A stretch of DNA of 64,000 bases from Diprion similis (lineage: Eukaryota > Arthropoda > Insecta > Hymenoptera > Diprionidae): assembly GCF_021155765.1 (NCBI RefSeq), contig NC_060106.1, positions 8,997,501 through 9,061,500 of the forward strand. Reading direction: 5' to 3'. The notes under the pieces are model-generated. The model was not told the DNA's origin. It worked only from the letters and a program-made list of their open reading frames with translations, and ran no database searches. Position 1 is the first letter of the stretch, and every line of letters starts with the position of its first letter. This document shows, piece after piece, positions 1 through 13,339 of the stretch. The position numbers were made by a program, and so were the translations under genes.

Positions 1-1680
1 AAAGCACGTACTTATGCAGTTTCTACAAATTGATGCCATTAATTTATTCGAGGTACAAATTTGGTCATTGATACCGCTTCCTTTCGGACCACCACTAACC
101 TGTTCTTAAATATAATTCTATAACAACCAGTGGAAATGACGAGGTTGAAGTTAGTAACATTGACGTAACAAAACATTTGAATCAAATCATTACTTTAGAA
201 TTTTAGAGCGGTCTCGAATGAGTTGACTTTTCAAAGTGTGAGCACGTAAAGCTTCATTACAGTTTAATCAATTTTGGACAATCCTTGAGTTGCGAAAGAA
301 CTATTTTGCCTATATATGTGTCGGTACGCTACGTTACTAACTTCAACCTCATTAGAAAAATGAACCTAGCACTTGAGGCAATTTCTACTTATAATTATTA
401 CAAACATTATTCAGCTCCTGAATGGTTTAGATATCTACTAATGAGCCTCAAGCAGCATCTTGTAAGCATTCCCCTGTGCTTTGCCTTATACTTTATACTT
501 TGTACTCGCGCCACTTGTTTGGTGTTTGATCCTTGCTTTCAATTACCAGCTTTAATAGATCATAAACATTCTTTATTTTAAATCGTTTAAACATACTTTT
601 TATTCTTCCTCCGCAAAATAACTACTTACTATGTGTACAGTGTCAGAAAAATGAAAAGGAATCTAAAAGGCAAAAATGTTTTCACCTACTATAGACCATT
701 AGTTCTCAATTTCACATAGTGCAGTTATTTTGGTAGGACTTGGCCTGCAGTTAGCCAATGTGGATCACATTCTAATTTTATTCTGAGAACATCTAACGCG
801 TTTCCGTACTATTATCAAAATGATGTATCTATAACAAATACGAATATTATCTACTTCTGTTCTTTAAAATAATTTAACTTGCCATATATTCATAGCTTTT
901 CTTAAACATTGAAGAAACCTTAATCGAATATCTAATGAAGGGTAAAATGGTGTTTTAATAATTACAACAACCAAAAAGAATTATTCTTCAATATTATGAA
1001 CCAGAATCACTATGCCAATTAGTTTTTTCACATATTTTTATGTTGCCACATTTATTAAAATAATTTGAACAGAAGGACACAGACAATATATTTTTTAACA
1101 CGAATCATAACAAGGAATCTCTGTATCCGATTTAGATTCAGCCTAAAAAACTGTTTCTTCAACTTGCGATGCAATCAAAGTTAAACCTCGTCAAGGGCGT
1201 TGAGACCCAGCGATCTTTACTAGTGAGGATTCAGCTGAAACCTTTTCAAACAGACATTACTCAACTCTGGCTATTTATTCCGTGACATTCTTAGTATCAA
1301 CTTTCGTTTGGTAACGTTTCAAACATTTTCCTCATCGTACGTAAGGATGCTGAATCTCATTTACCAGAAAGGGTTTACATTCTTTGAATTTCACAACAAA
1401 CGAACCTCCTTCGATCTTTTCGCAGAGTCTGGATAAAAATCTAGTTGCAGTATGCAGACATCCTTGGATTCGCTATCCTGAGAATGGCTAATAAAAGAAT
1501 TCGGTAACATTTAGTTTTCAATTTTCTCCAAACGCATGTCGTTGCGGAAAATTTCCGTTAATAAGAATACCTTGTTGGAGGCCGAAGAACGCGCATGTTG
1601 GACGTTGTCGTGCTTTCAAAAAATCTAAACTAGGTTTGTGTTGAGGTCGGCGTTGAATAACAAAGCAAACGAGTTCATAC
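1..1680. other. gene-free stretch, nothing recognised
   Basis: AT-rich sequence with only short, compositionally random open frames (the longest is about 98 codons near 285-581 and looks non-coding). If the exon at 1,681-1,797 is real, this stretch would be the first intron of that minus-strand gene. I see no repeats or RNA genes. Confidence 0.5.
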
Positions 1681-1797
1681 CCTTGGTATCCATTCCGGCG
1701 GAGGCTCCCCGCTTCCCGGACTGACGTTGCTGGACGGACCTAGAGGAGGTTGGGGTTGCCAATCAGGCGGATAAACATTGATTTGATGCACTGGCAT
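1681..1797 (-). CDS. probable first coding exon of an unidentified minus-strand gene
   Basis: Reading the minus strand, an ATG at 1797-1795 opens 39 codons that end exactly at a good donor (AGG|GTATGA, junction at 1681/1680). The peptide starts MPVHQINVYPPDW, is rich in proline, serine and glycine, and ends PPPEWIPR. The exon is clearly more GC-rich than its surroundings, as is the sequence just upstream, which fits a promoter-proximal exon. The phase at the donor is 0. No following exon can be recognised in 1-1680, so the gene body would lie to the left of the window or beyond a long intron. I do not recognise the family. The reading rests only on the ATG, open frame, donor and composition; a chance ORF remains possible. 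Confidence 0.45.
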
Positions 1798-1913
1798 TGC
1801 GCTCCGACCACAGACGAACATTAGTGTGATTTATTGTTGGTATTATGGTGATTTAAGTACAAGGTAATCACGTCGAACGTTTCATCGTTCGTTTCGTCCC
1901 TGACTGTAGTTTC

Positions 1914-1934
1914 GTCATCGTCATCGTCATCGTC
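1914..1934. repeat. (TCATCG)n microsatellite
   Basis: A short uninterrupted run of TCATCG-like units, upstream of the putative exon at 1,681-1,797. Confidence 0.8.
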
Positions 1935-2747
1935 TTTTAAGTTAAAATGCGTGTGTTTTGAAAATGTTAACCTTTCAACGGCCGACAGCTCCTCGCGAAA
2001 TTATTAATTATTGCAGCCTCTTGACCCGTTGATGGAATCGAACCTTCCTTTTTATCGATTTATCAACAGCAACGTCTCTCTGAGAATCGTACGTTTCGGT
2101 ATTTTATGTCACTTCTTTTTCTAACGCTTTACCGCCTCTGCATTATACGATGCGGATAGATTTATCATCCGACGTTCGACGTTCGACGTTTCGCCGTTGA
2201 AGACGGATCTTCGAATCACAACGAGTTGTCAGATTTTTATTATACATTCAATATCTCGGAATTATACAGTCGTTCGAGAACTCGGTCAAGTATGTATACA
2301 AGTTTGAAGTTTGAAGCACAATTTTCGGCACACACTTGAAGCTCCGCTGTAAGTCGTCGGCGAAGAATTGAAACCCGGATACTTCGGTTGGTGCCGCCGA
2401 CTGGTTGACCGCGGAGTACAGTTATATTGCATTTATTACAAAATCCTGGATAATTAACCACACGAAGCTCTGAACATGACACACTTATTCGTACACGATA
2501 TTGAAATTTACTATATAAAAAGCGTATTTACGATCAAAACGGCCGTTCGCGAACAAGGTGACGGCGAAAAAACATTCTATTTACTGGTTTACTGTGTTCT
2601 GTTTTCTGTATTTCTTCTGACCAGACGTTTTATTGGAAAAACGTGAAATATCGCTGACGAGCAGTTAGCAATACAATGTATTTTTAAGCGTTCTTTAAAC
2701 AAACTGAACAACACACGACGAGGCGTAAGCTAATAATAGATGTTTCA

Positions 2748-2773
2748 GATTTTGATTTTGATTTTGATTTTGT
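2748..2773. repeat. (GATTTT)n microsatellite
   Basis: Four tandem copies of the hexamer GATTTT, followed by a further T-rich tail. Confidence 0.85.
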
Positions 2774-5717
2774 TTTATTTATTTTTGATTAATTTTCTCA
2801 CGATAGGTATTTTGAAGATATTTACAGCTTTATTAAATTCACTTCAGGGATGTGCGTACGCGCATATGCATTACACATTACGTAGGTATTGCATGCATGT
2901 ATTGTACATGCATACGTACAGATCACAGACTCTAAACAGATTTGACACAACGAATAAGAGTCGATGACTGCACGGGTCCCCGGAGAGATATCATCTACGC
3001 GTCGAGTCTTCAGCGCTCGCATTTAAATGAAATGATTAATTTTTTACTTCAATGCCAAAATACCGGCACTGCCGCTACATGCACGCATTATTTACAGAGG
3101 GACTTTCCAAGCAACGATTAAAAGATAAGCAAAGCAGGTTCACTCTGCAAGTGCGAACACTATCCTTCCTTCCTTAGCGACGATATTATCTTGTTGCACC
3201 GCCAGAGCGTGTGGGCGTGGTAAAACAATCGCCAATCAGCTGTTACGGTGGCGCTAGAGTCGCGATACTAACGCGGCATTTTTCAAAATCCACATTATCG
3301 GTGACATTTGGATTGAAGACCATAAGCTGTTATTCCGTAGACGCTGATTGTTAAGATAACCGATGAATCACTTTCGACGATGTTTACATACTTTCTGCGA
3401 TAAATATTTCATTCATAAAAGCCAGTACACATACGCTATGTAAATATATAATAATATTCATAGAATAACTCCACTGTTTTAAGACCCGCGAGAAACGTTA
3501 CTTTGACGTGTACTTTTGATGATTGATTCGCTCTATCAAATATCGTACCAAATTGAGGAGGCGCGTATTACATTATCATCTTTTTATCACGAGAAGGACA
3601 TGTGACGATCCGTGTATGCATAATATACTTGGTTACTTGAATTTTTAACGTTAATACTTTATATTTACATTCTTAGGTACTCGAACAGTCAGAAACCTTA
3701 TCAGCAGATTATAAGTTGGATTTGCATTATGTTTTCAAATAGTTAATATAAAACCTGATGTCTAGAAATATCTTCGGCGCTGAAATCTACAAGCTTGAAA
3801 CGTGAAGAAATTGACTAACAAATACCTGAAATTATTGGAAATCTTCGATAATTCAAACAGAAACTTTACCTCCAGTTGGAGATTTTGATAAAAAATTTGG
3901 GTTTTTATTAAATTCGGTGTAATATTGTATTGTTTGCTTCCGAAATGGAGATGTACGTTACGTATTTTGAATATCATTATGGTCCAAGCAAGGTCTAATT
4001 TTGAAATCGTGAGTGGCAAAAACGGAAATCCTATCTCCTTCGCGTCTAGTAAGAATAAGACGCTTATAGAATATCAATCTGAAGTAGTACACATGTAACG
4101 GAACATTGACAACAATTAAAGCAGATTGAATCTGTAGTTTATTGGTTGGAAGATTATTGCAATGCTTGTCAGCGTGAGGAAAACATGATTTCCTACATCC
4201 TCCTTTTGTTACCCGAAATCTGGTTGATAAGATTAATATCTTGTTAATCTGATCCAACTCGCAGTTTATTGTTGAAATATATTTAGTCGAGACGATATCA
4301 TCGATCTGATGGCGATAAATCCAGTTCGTAATCCATCAAACTGTACCTGATCGGTCAATTTGAGTTTTAAGAAATTATCGATACAATAGAATTATCATTA
4401 TCATTACAATCATTGGCTAGAAATTGACCAGATTCAGTTCATTAAAAAATTACACTTTACCAAGGTCAGGTGGTATTATCTTTTTTCAATATGTTTAATT
4501 GTCAAATATTTTTCCATTTATTGAAATAGACGTCAAATATGTGTCACAGACGTGGAATCGAAGTTTAGTATGTCAAGGTGAAACGAATTTGCATTACTCT
4601 ATATTTCAAATGTACGTAACGAAATTCGCATTGCAATCTACGTGTCCAATTAATTGATGATCCATTGCGCAAACACCGCACTATTGCTCAAATATAGTAT
4701 GACGCAACCCAGGAATTTTATAAACATACATTTTGCAGCAGTGACACATGCCGATCCGTTTTTCTCGAAACCTGTGTATATATTAGCAAACATTCGAGAA
4801 GTCTGGGTACAAGAATCTTGAAATATTAAATTGTGCTAAATTTTCATGTATAGGAATTTATTAATGAATATTCAAGTGTTAAATTTATTGTTAGTAATGC
4901 TAGGATATAATTATAGAGAGATGATTTTGCTGTAACGTATAAAATAATATTTAAAAAATATGAGTTTTCAACAACAATTATACTCATAGTTCGGATATGC
5001 TGGTAGACTTTTACTTCGCGCAATCATCTTTTAGAGATGAAATAAAGTTAATCTCAAAACTGAAACAAGCAGACAATTCATAATAAAGTAACCTGAAATT
5101 AGGTAAAACTTGGCGTGTGTATAGTGGCTACAAAAAACCGTGAAAAAAATTCCCTGAGGAATTCACTATAATACAACGAGAAACTGAAATTCAATAAAAA
5201 TAAATAGTACCGTATACACACTATATTTTTACAATCAGCTTAGTATATTATAAAACATAAAAATTTCACGAAAGAAACAATTTATTTACAATTCCAACAA
5301 TCGCATTTTACAGCGATGGCTCGGTACAACGCTGTCAATGTATTAAAAAAAAAAAAAAAATGTGTACAAAATATTGGTTTATGTTGTCATTTTTGTTCAG
5401 GGGTATACAATTCAGAATAACTCACAGATTAGACGATTATTGCCACGTATGATTATAATGATAGTAACTAAATGAATCAGATCGGTAGGAATAGTCTCTT
5501 TCTCGCTGCACGACGGAAAAGATATTTGTAGAAAATTCATACCGAAGAAACGATGAACTTACGATTTGCCGTTCAATGTACATTATAAACTTTGTATTAT
5601 TTTTCTGTAAGAATTCTTTGTTCTGTCAATTATGAATAACAATGAACATCTGCGAGTAGCAATCAATATCATTCAGAAGCAACTTTAAATGTTATAATTA
5701 CATCCCTGCAAACATAT

Positions 5718-7073
5718 TCAAAAATAAAGTCTGATACAAGATTTAATCTTAACGGGCGCATTACATTTAGGGCAAGTTTTATTTCTAGATCCATGGAGTG
5801 TCTTTTTCAGGCACATTGCGCAAAATATATGCCCGCATGTCGTGGTCATTGGTTTTTGCTGTGCAGATAAGGGTTCAAAACAAATCGGACAACTTAAAAC
5901 AGTTTGTTCTCCACTGGACGAATCATTTATGCAGGGTACAGTTGTGCTATATTCTTCAAATGATGGTGAACTGTTGATGTCTCTGAAATCTTCTTCATTA
6001 GCGACGGAATTAACCGTTGATTGAGGTTCTTCTGGGTCAATAACTCTGCGAAAAAAAATAAAATATTGTATGTAAGTAATCTAGACACCATAAAGTGAAT
6101 GGTGAATACAATAAAGATAATTAGAAATAGATAAAAATTTAATAATCTATAACTTTGTTGATAAGGAATTTAACGACATCGTAACGTAGATACAAATATT
6201 TTTTGTTTCTACTTTTGAATTACGGAAAACATGCATCGTAAGAATTCGTATGTTCAATTTTCTGAAAACTACCAAATTATTTTGAATATTTCTCATAATC
6301 AATGAGATCTGAAGTTTTGAAATTTGAAAGACTAGGATTCCAGCATAAACTGCAAAGGAAGATTATTATAATTAAATCAAAAGCTCTGCTACAAAATTCT
6401 ATCTATTAAATCTGTAAGAAAAAGCAAAGTAAAAGTAAAACCCAAAAATAGTATTGATTTTTGCTATGCAAACTATTCACGTAGCGTGGTTTCCAACTTC
6501 TCATAAGACTGTATCGGCTTTGATCGGTAAACGACTCTTATTAAGACCAAAAATGAAGAAAAGTGTAAGTTCTGTAAAAAAAACACGCTAAGATACATGC
6601 CTATACTGTAGCTTCGTTGCCAATGACTTACTGAACTGACTGATTAGAACAACTCACTGAATGAAGGGATCATCCGGCTCAGAAATTCTTTCTGTATAGG
6701 ATGGATAGAGATGAAGCTGAGGCATATATCTTGGAAGACTTATTGGCTCCTGGGGCGGCAACAAGCGCCTTTGGAGATTGATAACATCTCGTGGCGGTCT
6801 GGTTCGATCCTCAAGATCATTCTGAGATATTGGTATGTGTCCTTCAAAGTTAGGCACGTGTCTTGGCACATTAGGTGTACGTTCAGATGTCTCTAACCGT
6901 CCCAAGAAGAAGTGCGATAATGGTGATAGTAATGGTCTTGGCATAGTACTGCGAGTATGTATAATCCTCGGTTGCACTGAATTCATAACCGGAGAATCAC
7001 CAGTCAGGTCAATAACTTCATTTGTAGAATCTAGTCGTGGGCGTGACAAATCTAATACCCTGGTTCTGTCCAT
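5718..7073 (-). CDS. dgrn: RNF4/degringolade-like SUMO-targeted E3 ubiquitin ligase
   Basis: Two exons on the minus strand: 7073-6658 (donor CA|GTGAGT) and 6045-5718 (acceptor CGCAG|A). They join in phase to give 247 residues. The N-terminal half is disordered and has SUMO-interacting-motif candidates: VLDLS at residues 6-10 and VIDLTGD at about 20-26, followed by acidic and serine-rich sequence. A C3HC4 RING occupies about residues 191-233 (CPIC, then CGHIFCAMC, then CPKC), and the chain ends 14 residues later in IRLYF, much as RNF4 ends just after its RING. Proteins of this type ubiquitinate poly-SUMOylated nuclear proteins; in Drosophila the gene is degringolade. The intron is 612 bp. The start is the first ATG of the open frame; 5' UTR exons were not located. 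The family assignment rests on the SIM plus C-terminal RING layout and is fairly secure. Confidence 0.88.
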
Positions 7074-7949
7074 TATGGTGCTAAATAATTGTCACTACGT
7101 AATCACGTTTCGATCGATTCTTGTCAATGGCTTCAATCTCAACTGGAATCTGAAAAAAAATTTGCCACAAGTCCACTTTAATCTTACCCAAAATGAATCT
7201 TCCTGACAAATGTGGCTAATCTTTGGAAAAAAAATCATAATACTGTTAGAAGCAGTGTAACATGCTTTCAATATAAACAGCAAGACAAAGCAACTTTGAA
7301 GGTCAAGAATGAAGGCTCAATGGTTGTATATTTGTTATATTGTTGATAACGGTATAGAATTTATAAATTAAGAAATATAAATATACTTGCGGTTATTGTG
7401 AAATAAATTAGAAACATACTTACTTCTATGTCCGAAATTATTGTTTCGACGGTTTTTTACGGTAGAAGAATGGCTCATATATGCGTAACTGGTAAGACCA
7501 GGATAAACCACGCAGCGACTAGAGCCATTAATTTCTGTTAGGTATACCCGGAGAAATACATGCAATGAATTTAGAGGTTATAATACCGTTGTTATTGTCG
7601 TTATTAGAAATGAAATGATATAACTATTTTTACGAGACTTCCCCAGGCACACTAGACATGCTTCTAACGTTAGGATATGCTCCATGACTTATCTACATTT
7701 CAAACATCTTGATTTTATTATTTAATTACCAAAATTGCATCATGTCCGAAACACCAAATCCATCCAATAACTGTCAAATACACAATATGACTCAGTAGGG
7801 ATTCTGGAAACGGCCAGCTGCAGATATGCGTACATGAATGGTGTGTGTGTGCATATTTTATGTGACGTACGCCGAACAAGGAAAGTCAGGGGAGTATGAA
7901 CGGAGTCGAACGGAGTATCACGGACAACTTATAGCTTATAGCACAGTGT

Positions 7950-8290
7950 GCGTTGAGCGAGTGCAGAGCCTGAGAACGCCCACGCTCGTGTTTTTCATGT
8001 CTCCGACCCTAGAGTCCCTGAATATTCCCGATTTAGTAACGCCCTCTGACGCGAAATAGGTGTTTGCTTTAAATTCTCAGATGCCTGAAGAGATCAGTGG
8101 CCTGAACGGAAAATGCATGTCGATAACAGATATACTCGGCCGTGTTTAGCATTACGAAAGCAGTCGATAGTGCAGAGCATATTTACCATAGCAAGGTGTT
8201 ACTGTAGTGCTCGAAACTGAACAAATCACAAACATTCGCATGCGTAAATAGTTGGTGAACTTTGTAAGCTCAAAATTTGCTGCAAGTAAT
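7950..8290 (+). repeat. dispersed repeat, copy A (matches 53,935-54,205)
   Basis: This stretch shares ordered blocks with a region 46 kb away in the same orientation: TAGTAACGCCCTC at about 8,035, a GTGTTTAG block near 8,142, the 17-mer TGAACAAATCACAAACA starting near 8,219, and ACTTTGTAAGCTCA near 8,260. Spacing between blocks is similar but not identical, as expected for two aged copies of one interspersed element. No terminal repeats or coding potential were found, so the class is unknown. Confidence 0.7.
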
Positions 8291-10831
8291 TAACATTCAT
8301 GTAATATTTACATGTCTATCGAAGGGCTGAACTTGGTTCATCCGAAGAATTCACCATTTCCAGCCAATCGTATCGAGAAAGAATCGGAGATATTTCACTG
8401 GATAGATAAAATATTTTATTAGTCCATGACAATATTGGATCATGTTACAAAACGTAATCAGAAAATGGAAAAACTGTTAAAAGGCTAACTACACTGCCTT
8501 AGGAGCCTACAAGGAACTCTAGGGGGGTCTGGCAAACGGACTCCATGATATAGAAATCTGCATATACCTACAAAGTGCAATGCGAACGTCTTACACGTCA
8601 ATTATTCCATTAGTTTTAATCGTACGTTGACACATCTTAATTAAAAGGACAAGGCTCGCAATTTTTTACTTATTTATCATTAATTTGTACGCATATTCTA
8701 TTCAATCGAAAGTCGTAAGAGAATTCAAATTTACGCCTGACGCCGCGCGCAACGGCAATTCGGTAAACATCCGATTACTTTTGGCACAGCTCGCCTAGCT
8801 CTTCCAACTTTTTCAGAGTAAGAACCCTTTCAGGGATGGGCTTTCCTGATATGTCGAATGACCGTGAGAATGATGTGATGATAAATGTCAAGTTTTGAAT
8901 AACTGAGTATATTTTATTACGATATAATTCATTTTACAGTCTATAAATAAACATCAATAACGAGCTCTAGTCATAAACACAACGGCTGTAATCAGTAATT
9001 ATTTTAGCGTGTGTTACGAACGTACCAAGTAAAAAAAAATAATGACAGACATAAATATTCACTCGGGATTTTGACCAACCTTGGCAATGTGTGGGATTTC
9101 ATCATTAAGTATCAATGAAAGTTCTTTATTGTCCTTTGACTTCTGTTCGACCATTTTCTCCAAAGAATTCAGTTCTTATCATGATAAGTATCTTATTGTC
9201 CCTGTATCGTGTTGCTTTCGGATCGCTTACAATATCAAATTTATCCTAGAAACCCGAAGATAAAGTTGCAGCTGTTTGAAATGCATAAGCCTTACTGATA
9301 TTTAAATAATATATCTGATGACGACTTTTGAAGCTGTGCCGTCGTGTGATTCTTACGTTGGTCATATCTGGCCATAAGCATTTTGCTCGCGCCTTTATCG
9401 TACTCCCCCTACATAGTCTGTAGTTTGATCGCTCAGAACCAGAGGGCAGGCGGGTATCGCTTAACGACCTGATAACTACTGATAACCGCGAGCGCGCGGA
9501 TTTTGGCAGACAAGTTTCGGCAGTGAACGAGTGCGGACGGGCGCAACTTGGCGCGTGTTCCCTAAGCCGTGTTACTCTGAATCAGGTTTCCCTGTATTTG
9601 GTCCACTCGCTATTAGGGACATTCCATGTATCAGGCTGCAACAGTCGAAGTGGATTGTTTGAATGTTGTAATTGGAGTGTATTTGATTGAGGATGGAATA
9701 GAAGTTGATTATACGAAAGTTAGGATTGAAATATACTTAATGAAGGATGGAATATAAGTGTATTAGATGGACGTTAGAATTGGAATCCCGGGGCAAAGAG
9801 TACGAGTACACGAATGGTGCGAGAATCCAGAATAGTGGAAAATAGAATTAGCAGAGTAAGGGCGATAGCGCTGGATAGACATAGGAGGACAGGATGGAGA
9901 CTATAAGGGATGTGAGAGAGTTAGCAGGTAATTAACAATTATGTAAAATTGTGTAAATCTTTGTGAATGAATATTAATACAAAATAGAATAAACTAGTAT
10001 TCCGAGACGGAAGTAAATTTCGAACGATGGTTATTGCCAACCCAATTTTTGTAAGAGTGTCAATTCTATCACCACTGCATCCTATATTCGAATATTCGAA
10101 TGCTGTGCCAAGGCCAGTTCTGGGGAAAATCTCCCATATCTGGTGAATTTACCAGGTCAAAGGATCTTCCGATTTTCAAAATGTATTTCATATTCGATGA
10201 AGTAAAGTGTTTATTCATAACAAATCGATGGCTAAAAATCAAGATTGATTGAATTTTAATTTGATAATTCGTTGTTAGTATGATGTTACCGATTGCTTTT
10301 CTGAGCAACAGAAATCATAAGAATCGTGAAAAAAGTAATCTTTACAACTACATCTCAAGAATAAAAAATAGTTTTATTATGTTTATCACTTACGTTCAAT
10401 TAGAAAAGATAACATCACATTTTATTTCAATGTATGTACATGAACGAACAAAACTATAGCTTAAATACTAGACTTTACACCTTAAATTTGAAATAGTATT
10501 TTAAGCAAGTTAACAAGCTCAAATATTTCGAAAAAATAAACAAATCAAGAATAATCACCACTCGGCTGAAATATCTTCACAGAAGAATTTATTACCAGAT
10601 TAGTGCAAAAATTCCCATTTTTATCATCACTGTATGGTTTTCGCGTTCCAAAAGTAACTTGTAAAATATTGAGTCACAGCATTTGGATGACCAATTCAAT
10701 TATTATCTTGATAAATGATGAAACGTAGTAACTTTTCACCACTGAAAAACTTATGCTTTGAGTTATCAAGAAATGATTTCTGGTCTATTCAAAACATTCT
10801 CCTATAGAATACACGACAAACCACAAGTAAA

Positions 10832-11013
10832 TACCATATTGTCTCGAATATAAGCCGACACCGCATATAAGATGACCCCCAATTCTGAGATAGTATTTGA
10901 AGGTGTTTTTCTTACAATTAATTACATAAGACGAGTCCACATATAAGACGAGGACGATTTTGGCGAATACTGTTAACGATAAAAACCTCGATTATATTCA
11001 GAACAATACGGTA
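10832..11013. mobile_element. 182-bp MITE with TA target duplication
   Basis: The left end (TACCATATTGTCTCGAATA) is mirrored by the right end, whose reverse complement begins TACCGTATTGTTCTGAATA. The inverted ends continue imperfectly for about 27 bp into an ATATAAGCCGA-type block. The outermost TA on each side can be read as a TA target-site duplication, as in the Tc1/mariner/pogo group. There is no coding capacity. A related larger element sits at 48,483-49,080. Confidence 0.75.
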
Positions 11014-11437
11014 ATCATTGCTTCTGTAAGTTAAGGTAACCGTAATCTGTACCCCAACCAACAAACCATTTTTCTTCATTACAAAGAAAGGAAAGTTTCA
11101 ATACTTTGTCGGTTATCAATTATAAGAAAATTTTGCTTCATACAGTAATTCAATTGTGTACGTGCTATTGCAATCGCGCTTAACAACTGTCCATTGCATT
11201 CAATATTTACGGCTAACAATTTATTAGTAACACTTGTACTGTTCAAATATATTTTTTTTGTATAACTTTCTGTAATAGATCTATCAATGTTTGTTAAAGT
11301 ATAGTACTTCTGGAATAAAACAATACAAAAGTTGCGCGAAATTCAAAGGCAGCTGAAACTAATGTACAATAGAAGATCAAGAGCTTGGTAAAGATAAATG
11401 ATAAACACCTAAATGTTCTGTCTCTAGAGCATCAATT

Positions 11438-13339
11438 TCACATCACTTCCATACTGTTTTGTGTATTTTCTGTGAAACCTAAGGTAGACGATGGGGTATC
11501 TTGCGTAGTTTGTTCCATTGTTTGTTCTGCCATACTATCGGAGACATTGGCACCAGTTGAATTCACTCCATCGTCCCAATTTATTTTGAACCGGGTCACT
11601 CGTGGTTTATTACCAAGTATATTTCTCTGAACTTTCTCAAATAGGGGTTGGGTGGGAGGATTTTCACGCAGTTCTGTGTCTGTGTATTCATTGTTGATAA
11701 AGTAACCAACGCGAACAAATTCATGACCCCGGTATGAACATGTTAAAAGAACCACGGTCACTCCTAAGGCATCATTTACAGGAATTCGACTGACATCTGG
11801 TGGGTCCGCCTGTGGAAAACATGTTACCATTAAAATTCTTCTTCAAATTAAATACTCGTCCTGTCATCAATATTGTAAGAAAAGTGCTCCTATTCGAAAA
11901 TCATATTTGCACCTCAGATGTCATGAAAACAGAAGGAAACAATCGCCAAGTTTTCATTTCATACGGATTCCTTATTGCTTATGCAGTTTAAATGTGATTT
12001 CTTCAACTGGGAAACAGCAAATTAAAAAAAAAAAACTCACTTTGGTTTGCATCATTTTTATATAAACTTTATGTAAAATAACAATGTTGCCATAAGAATA
12101 TCTTCAAAAATATTAGGCATTCAAAATTTGAAACATAGTTTCTTCGAAATGGGGACTCCGCAATTCATTTTATTGTATAGGGAAGATTTATACAGGAAAT
12201 TCCGGATAACCAATTGTTCTAAACACTTTAACAATCATGGTGACAAATATTCAGATTTGGAGTTTCAAAATTTCAGAAACATATTGACTCTTTGAACCAC
12301 AGTTGTTCTATTCTTGAAGAGTGAAGCCGCCACTTAATCTCTTAAAAACACCTGAGTAAATGACATAAAATATTTCTTTCTAAATGTTGCTGGAGTAGAT
12401 TTGAATCAAAATTTGACAGTGAATTCTAAAAATTATTATTCTGTACCATCTTTTTTACACCCAAGTTTCTTTGTTTCAATGAACATTTAAAAAAAAGTAT
12501 CCAACTAGAAATGCAAAAACATGTCTGTAGAAATATTGGGAAGTACATATTGCCATTCACTATAAAAGGCCGTGAAGAGATAAATCTTGTTATCCACCTG
12601 CAGGTAGACGAGTTTCAAATATTTAAAGACGATATCATATTAATACTGTTGTTTTAATTAAGGGTGGTTATTCCATAACTGTATCCTCGTTCAAAAAAGT
12701 AAGAATATCGCTACGATCAAGTGGTAGACCGCTTTAAACGTTTATTACTTTCATCATGGAGAATGAAGTTATAGAACAACCGTCTTCAGTGTTCGATTGG
12801 ACAACTTAGTTCTGGCTAAGAATTTTATAGAATCTCACCTGAAAGACAAACATGTGTCTTCCTTCAGGAATGGGTCCCACGTAGATCGTGTCGAGAACTT
12901 GATCAAATTCTTCCGACTCCGCACTACCGACGTAGATCATTTTCCATTCCAAATCTGTGAAAAATGAAGTAGAAGATCGATTGCACATTGAGAAGTAGCT
13001 CAGTAGCAGAAGTTGGCTTATAAAATTTTTTTTGCCCCAGCTGACGATGTTGAGATGAGGGCTTGAACTTTCGCGACCGAGTGTCAAAGCTCAGATTTCC
13101 TTTAGCAGAACTTAACCTTTTCATCGCTATGTTTTGCCAGGTTTTTGCATACAAGTTTAGCATGCGTTGAGATATTCATGCATTATCTATGTATTTAATA
13201 ACAGCGTCAGTTTCGTTTTTAAATACATACCTTCTTTAAGTTCTTCGATGCATTCAAAAGTAACTTCAAATTGAAAAGGATTCAGGAAAGGCGAAGGATT
13301 ATCCAAAACGGCTACATTAGCGAGTTGTACCTTGGCCAT
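11438..13339 (-). CDS. asf1: histone H3-H4 chaperone ASF1
   Basis: Three minus-strand exons, 13339-13231, 12954-12839 and 11809-11438, join in phase to give 198 residues. Donors are GTATGT and GTGAGA; acceptors are ACAG in both cases. The first 155 or so residues are the immunoglobulin-like ASF1 core and are near-identical to other animals: it opens [15 protein letters not shown], has Asp54 (in EEFDQVLD), Val94 and Arg108 (the H3-binding face), and the strand phrase [12 protein letters not shown]. The C-terminal tail (about 43 residues) is acidic and Ser/Thr/Gln-rich, with likely phosphorylation sites, as is usual. The protein hands H3-H4 dimers to CAF-1 and HIRA during replication-coupled and replication-independent nucleosome assembly. 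It is complete, with no anomalies. The start is the conserved initiating Met. Cnot4 lies upstream on the other strand, about 3.6 kb away. Confidence 0.97.

Larger units (their letters stand above)
1798..5700. other. gene-free stretch with two short microsatellites
   Basis: No convincing coding exon. It holds a TCATCG-type hexamer run near 1914-1934, a GATTTT run at 2748-2773, and a GC-richer patch at about 3,180-3,290 that could be promoter-like. An 80-codon minus frame at 2240-2482 and a 99-codon minus frame at 3958-4257 have no recognisable motif or splice context, so I do not call them. The right end probably carries the 3' UTR of the RING gene; there are TTTATT (minus-strand AATAAA) motifs near 5,280. 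Confidence 0.5.
7074..11437. other. intergenic region between the RING gene and asf1
   Basis: No coding exon supported. It contains the 5' flank of the RING gene, a dispersed repeat copy at about 7,950-8,290, a low-complexity stretch of near-duplicated phrases (GATGGAATA and relatives) around 9,680-9,770 that could be a decayed retroelement end, and a MITE at 10,832-11,013. The short frame at 7838-8059 lies across the start of the dispersed repeat. Confidence 0.55.

Noticed and set aside
3958-4257. 99-codon minus-strand ORF
   Set aside because: No motif, no splice context, AT-driven composition, and overlapped by another random frame at 3762-4019.
6711-7206. Plus-strand ORFs opposite the RING gene
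   Set aside because: They are antisense shadows of the SIM-containing exon.
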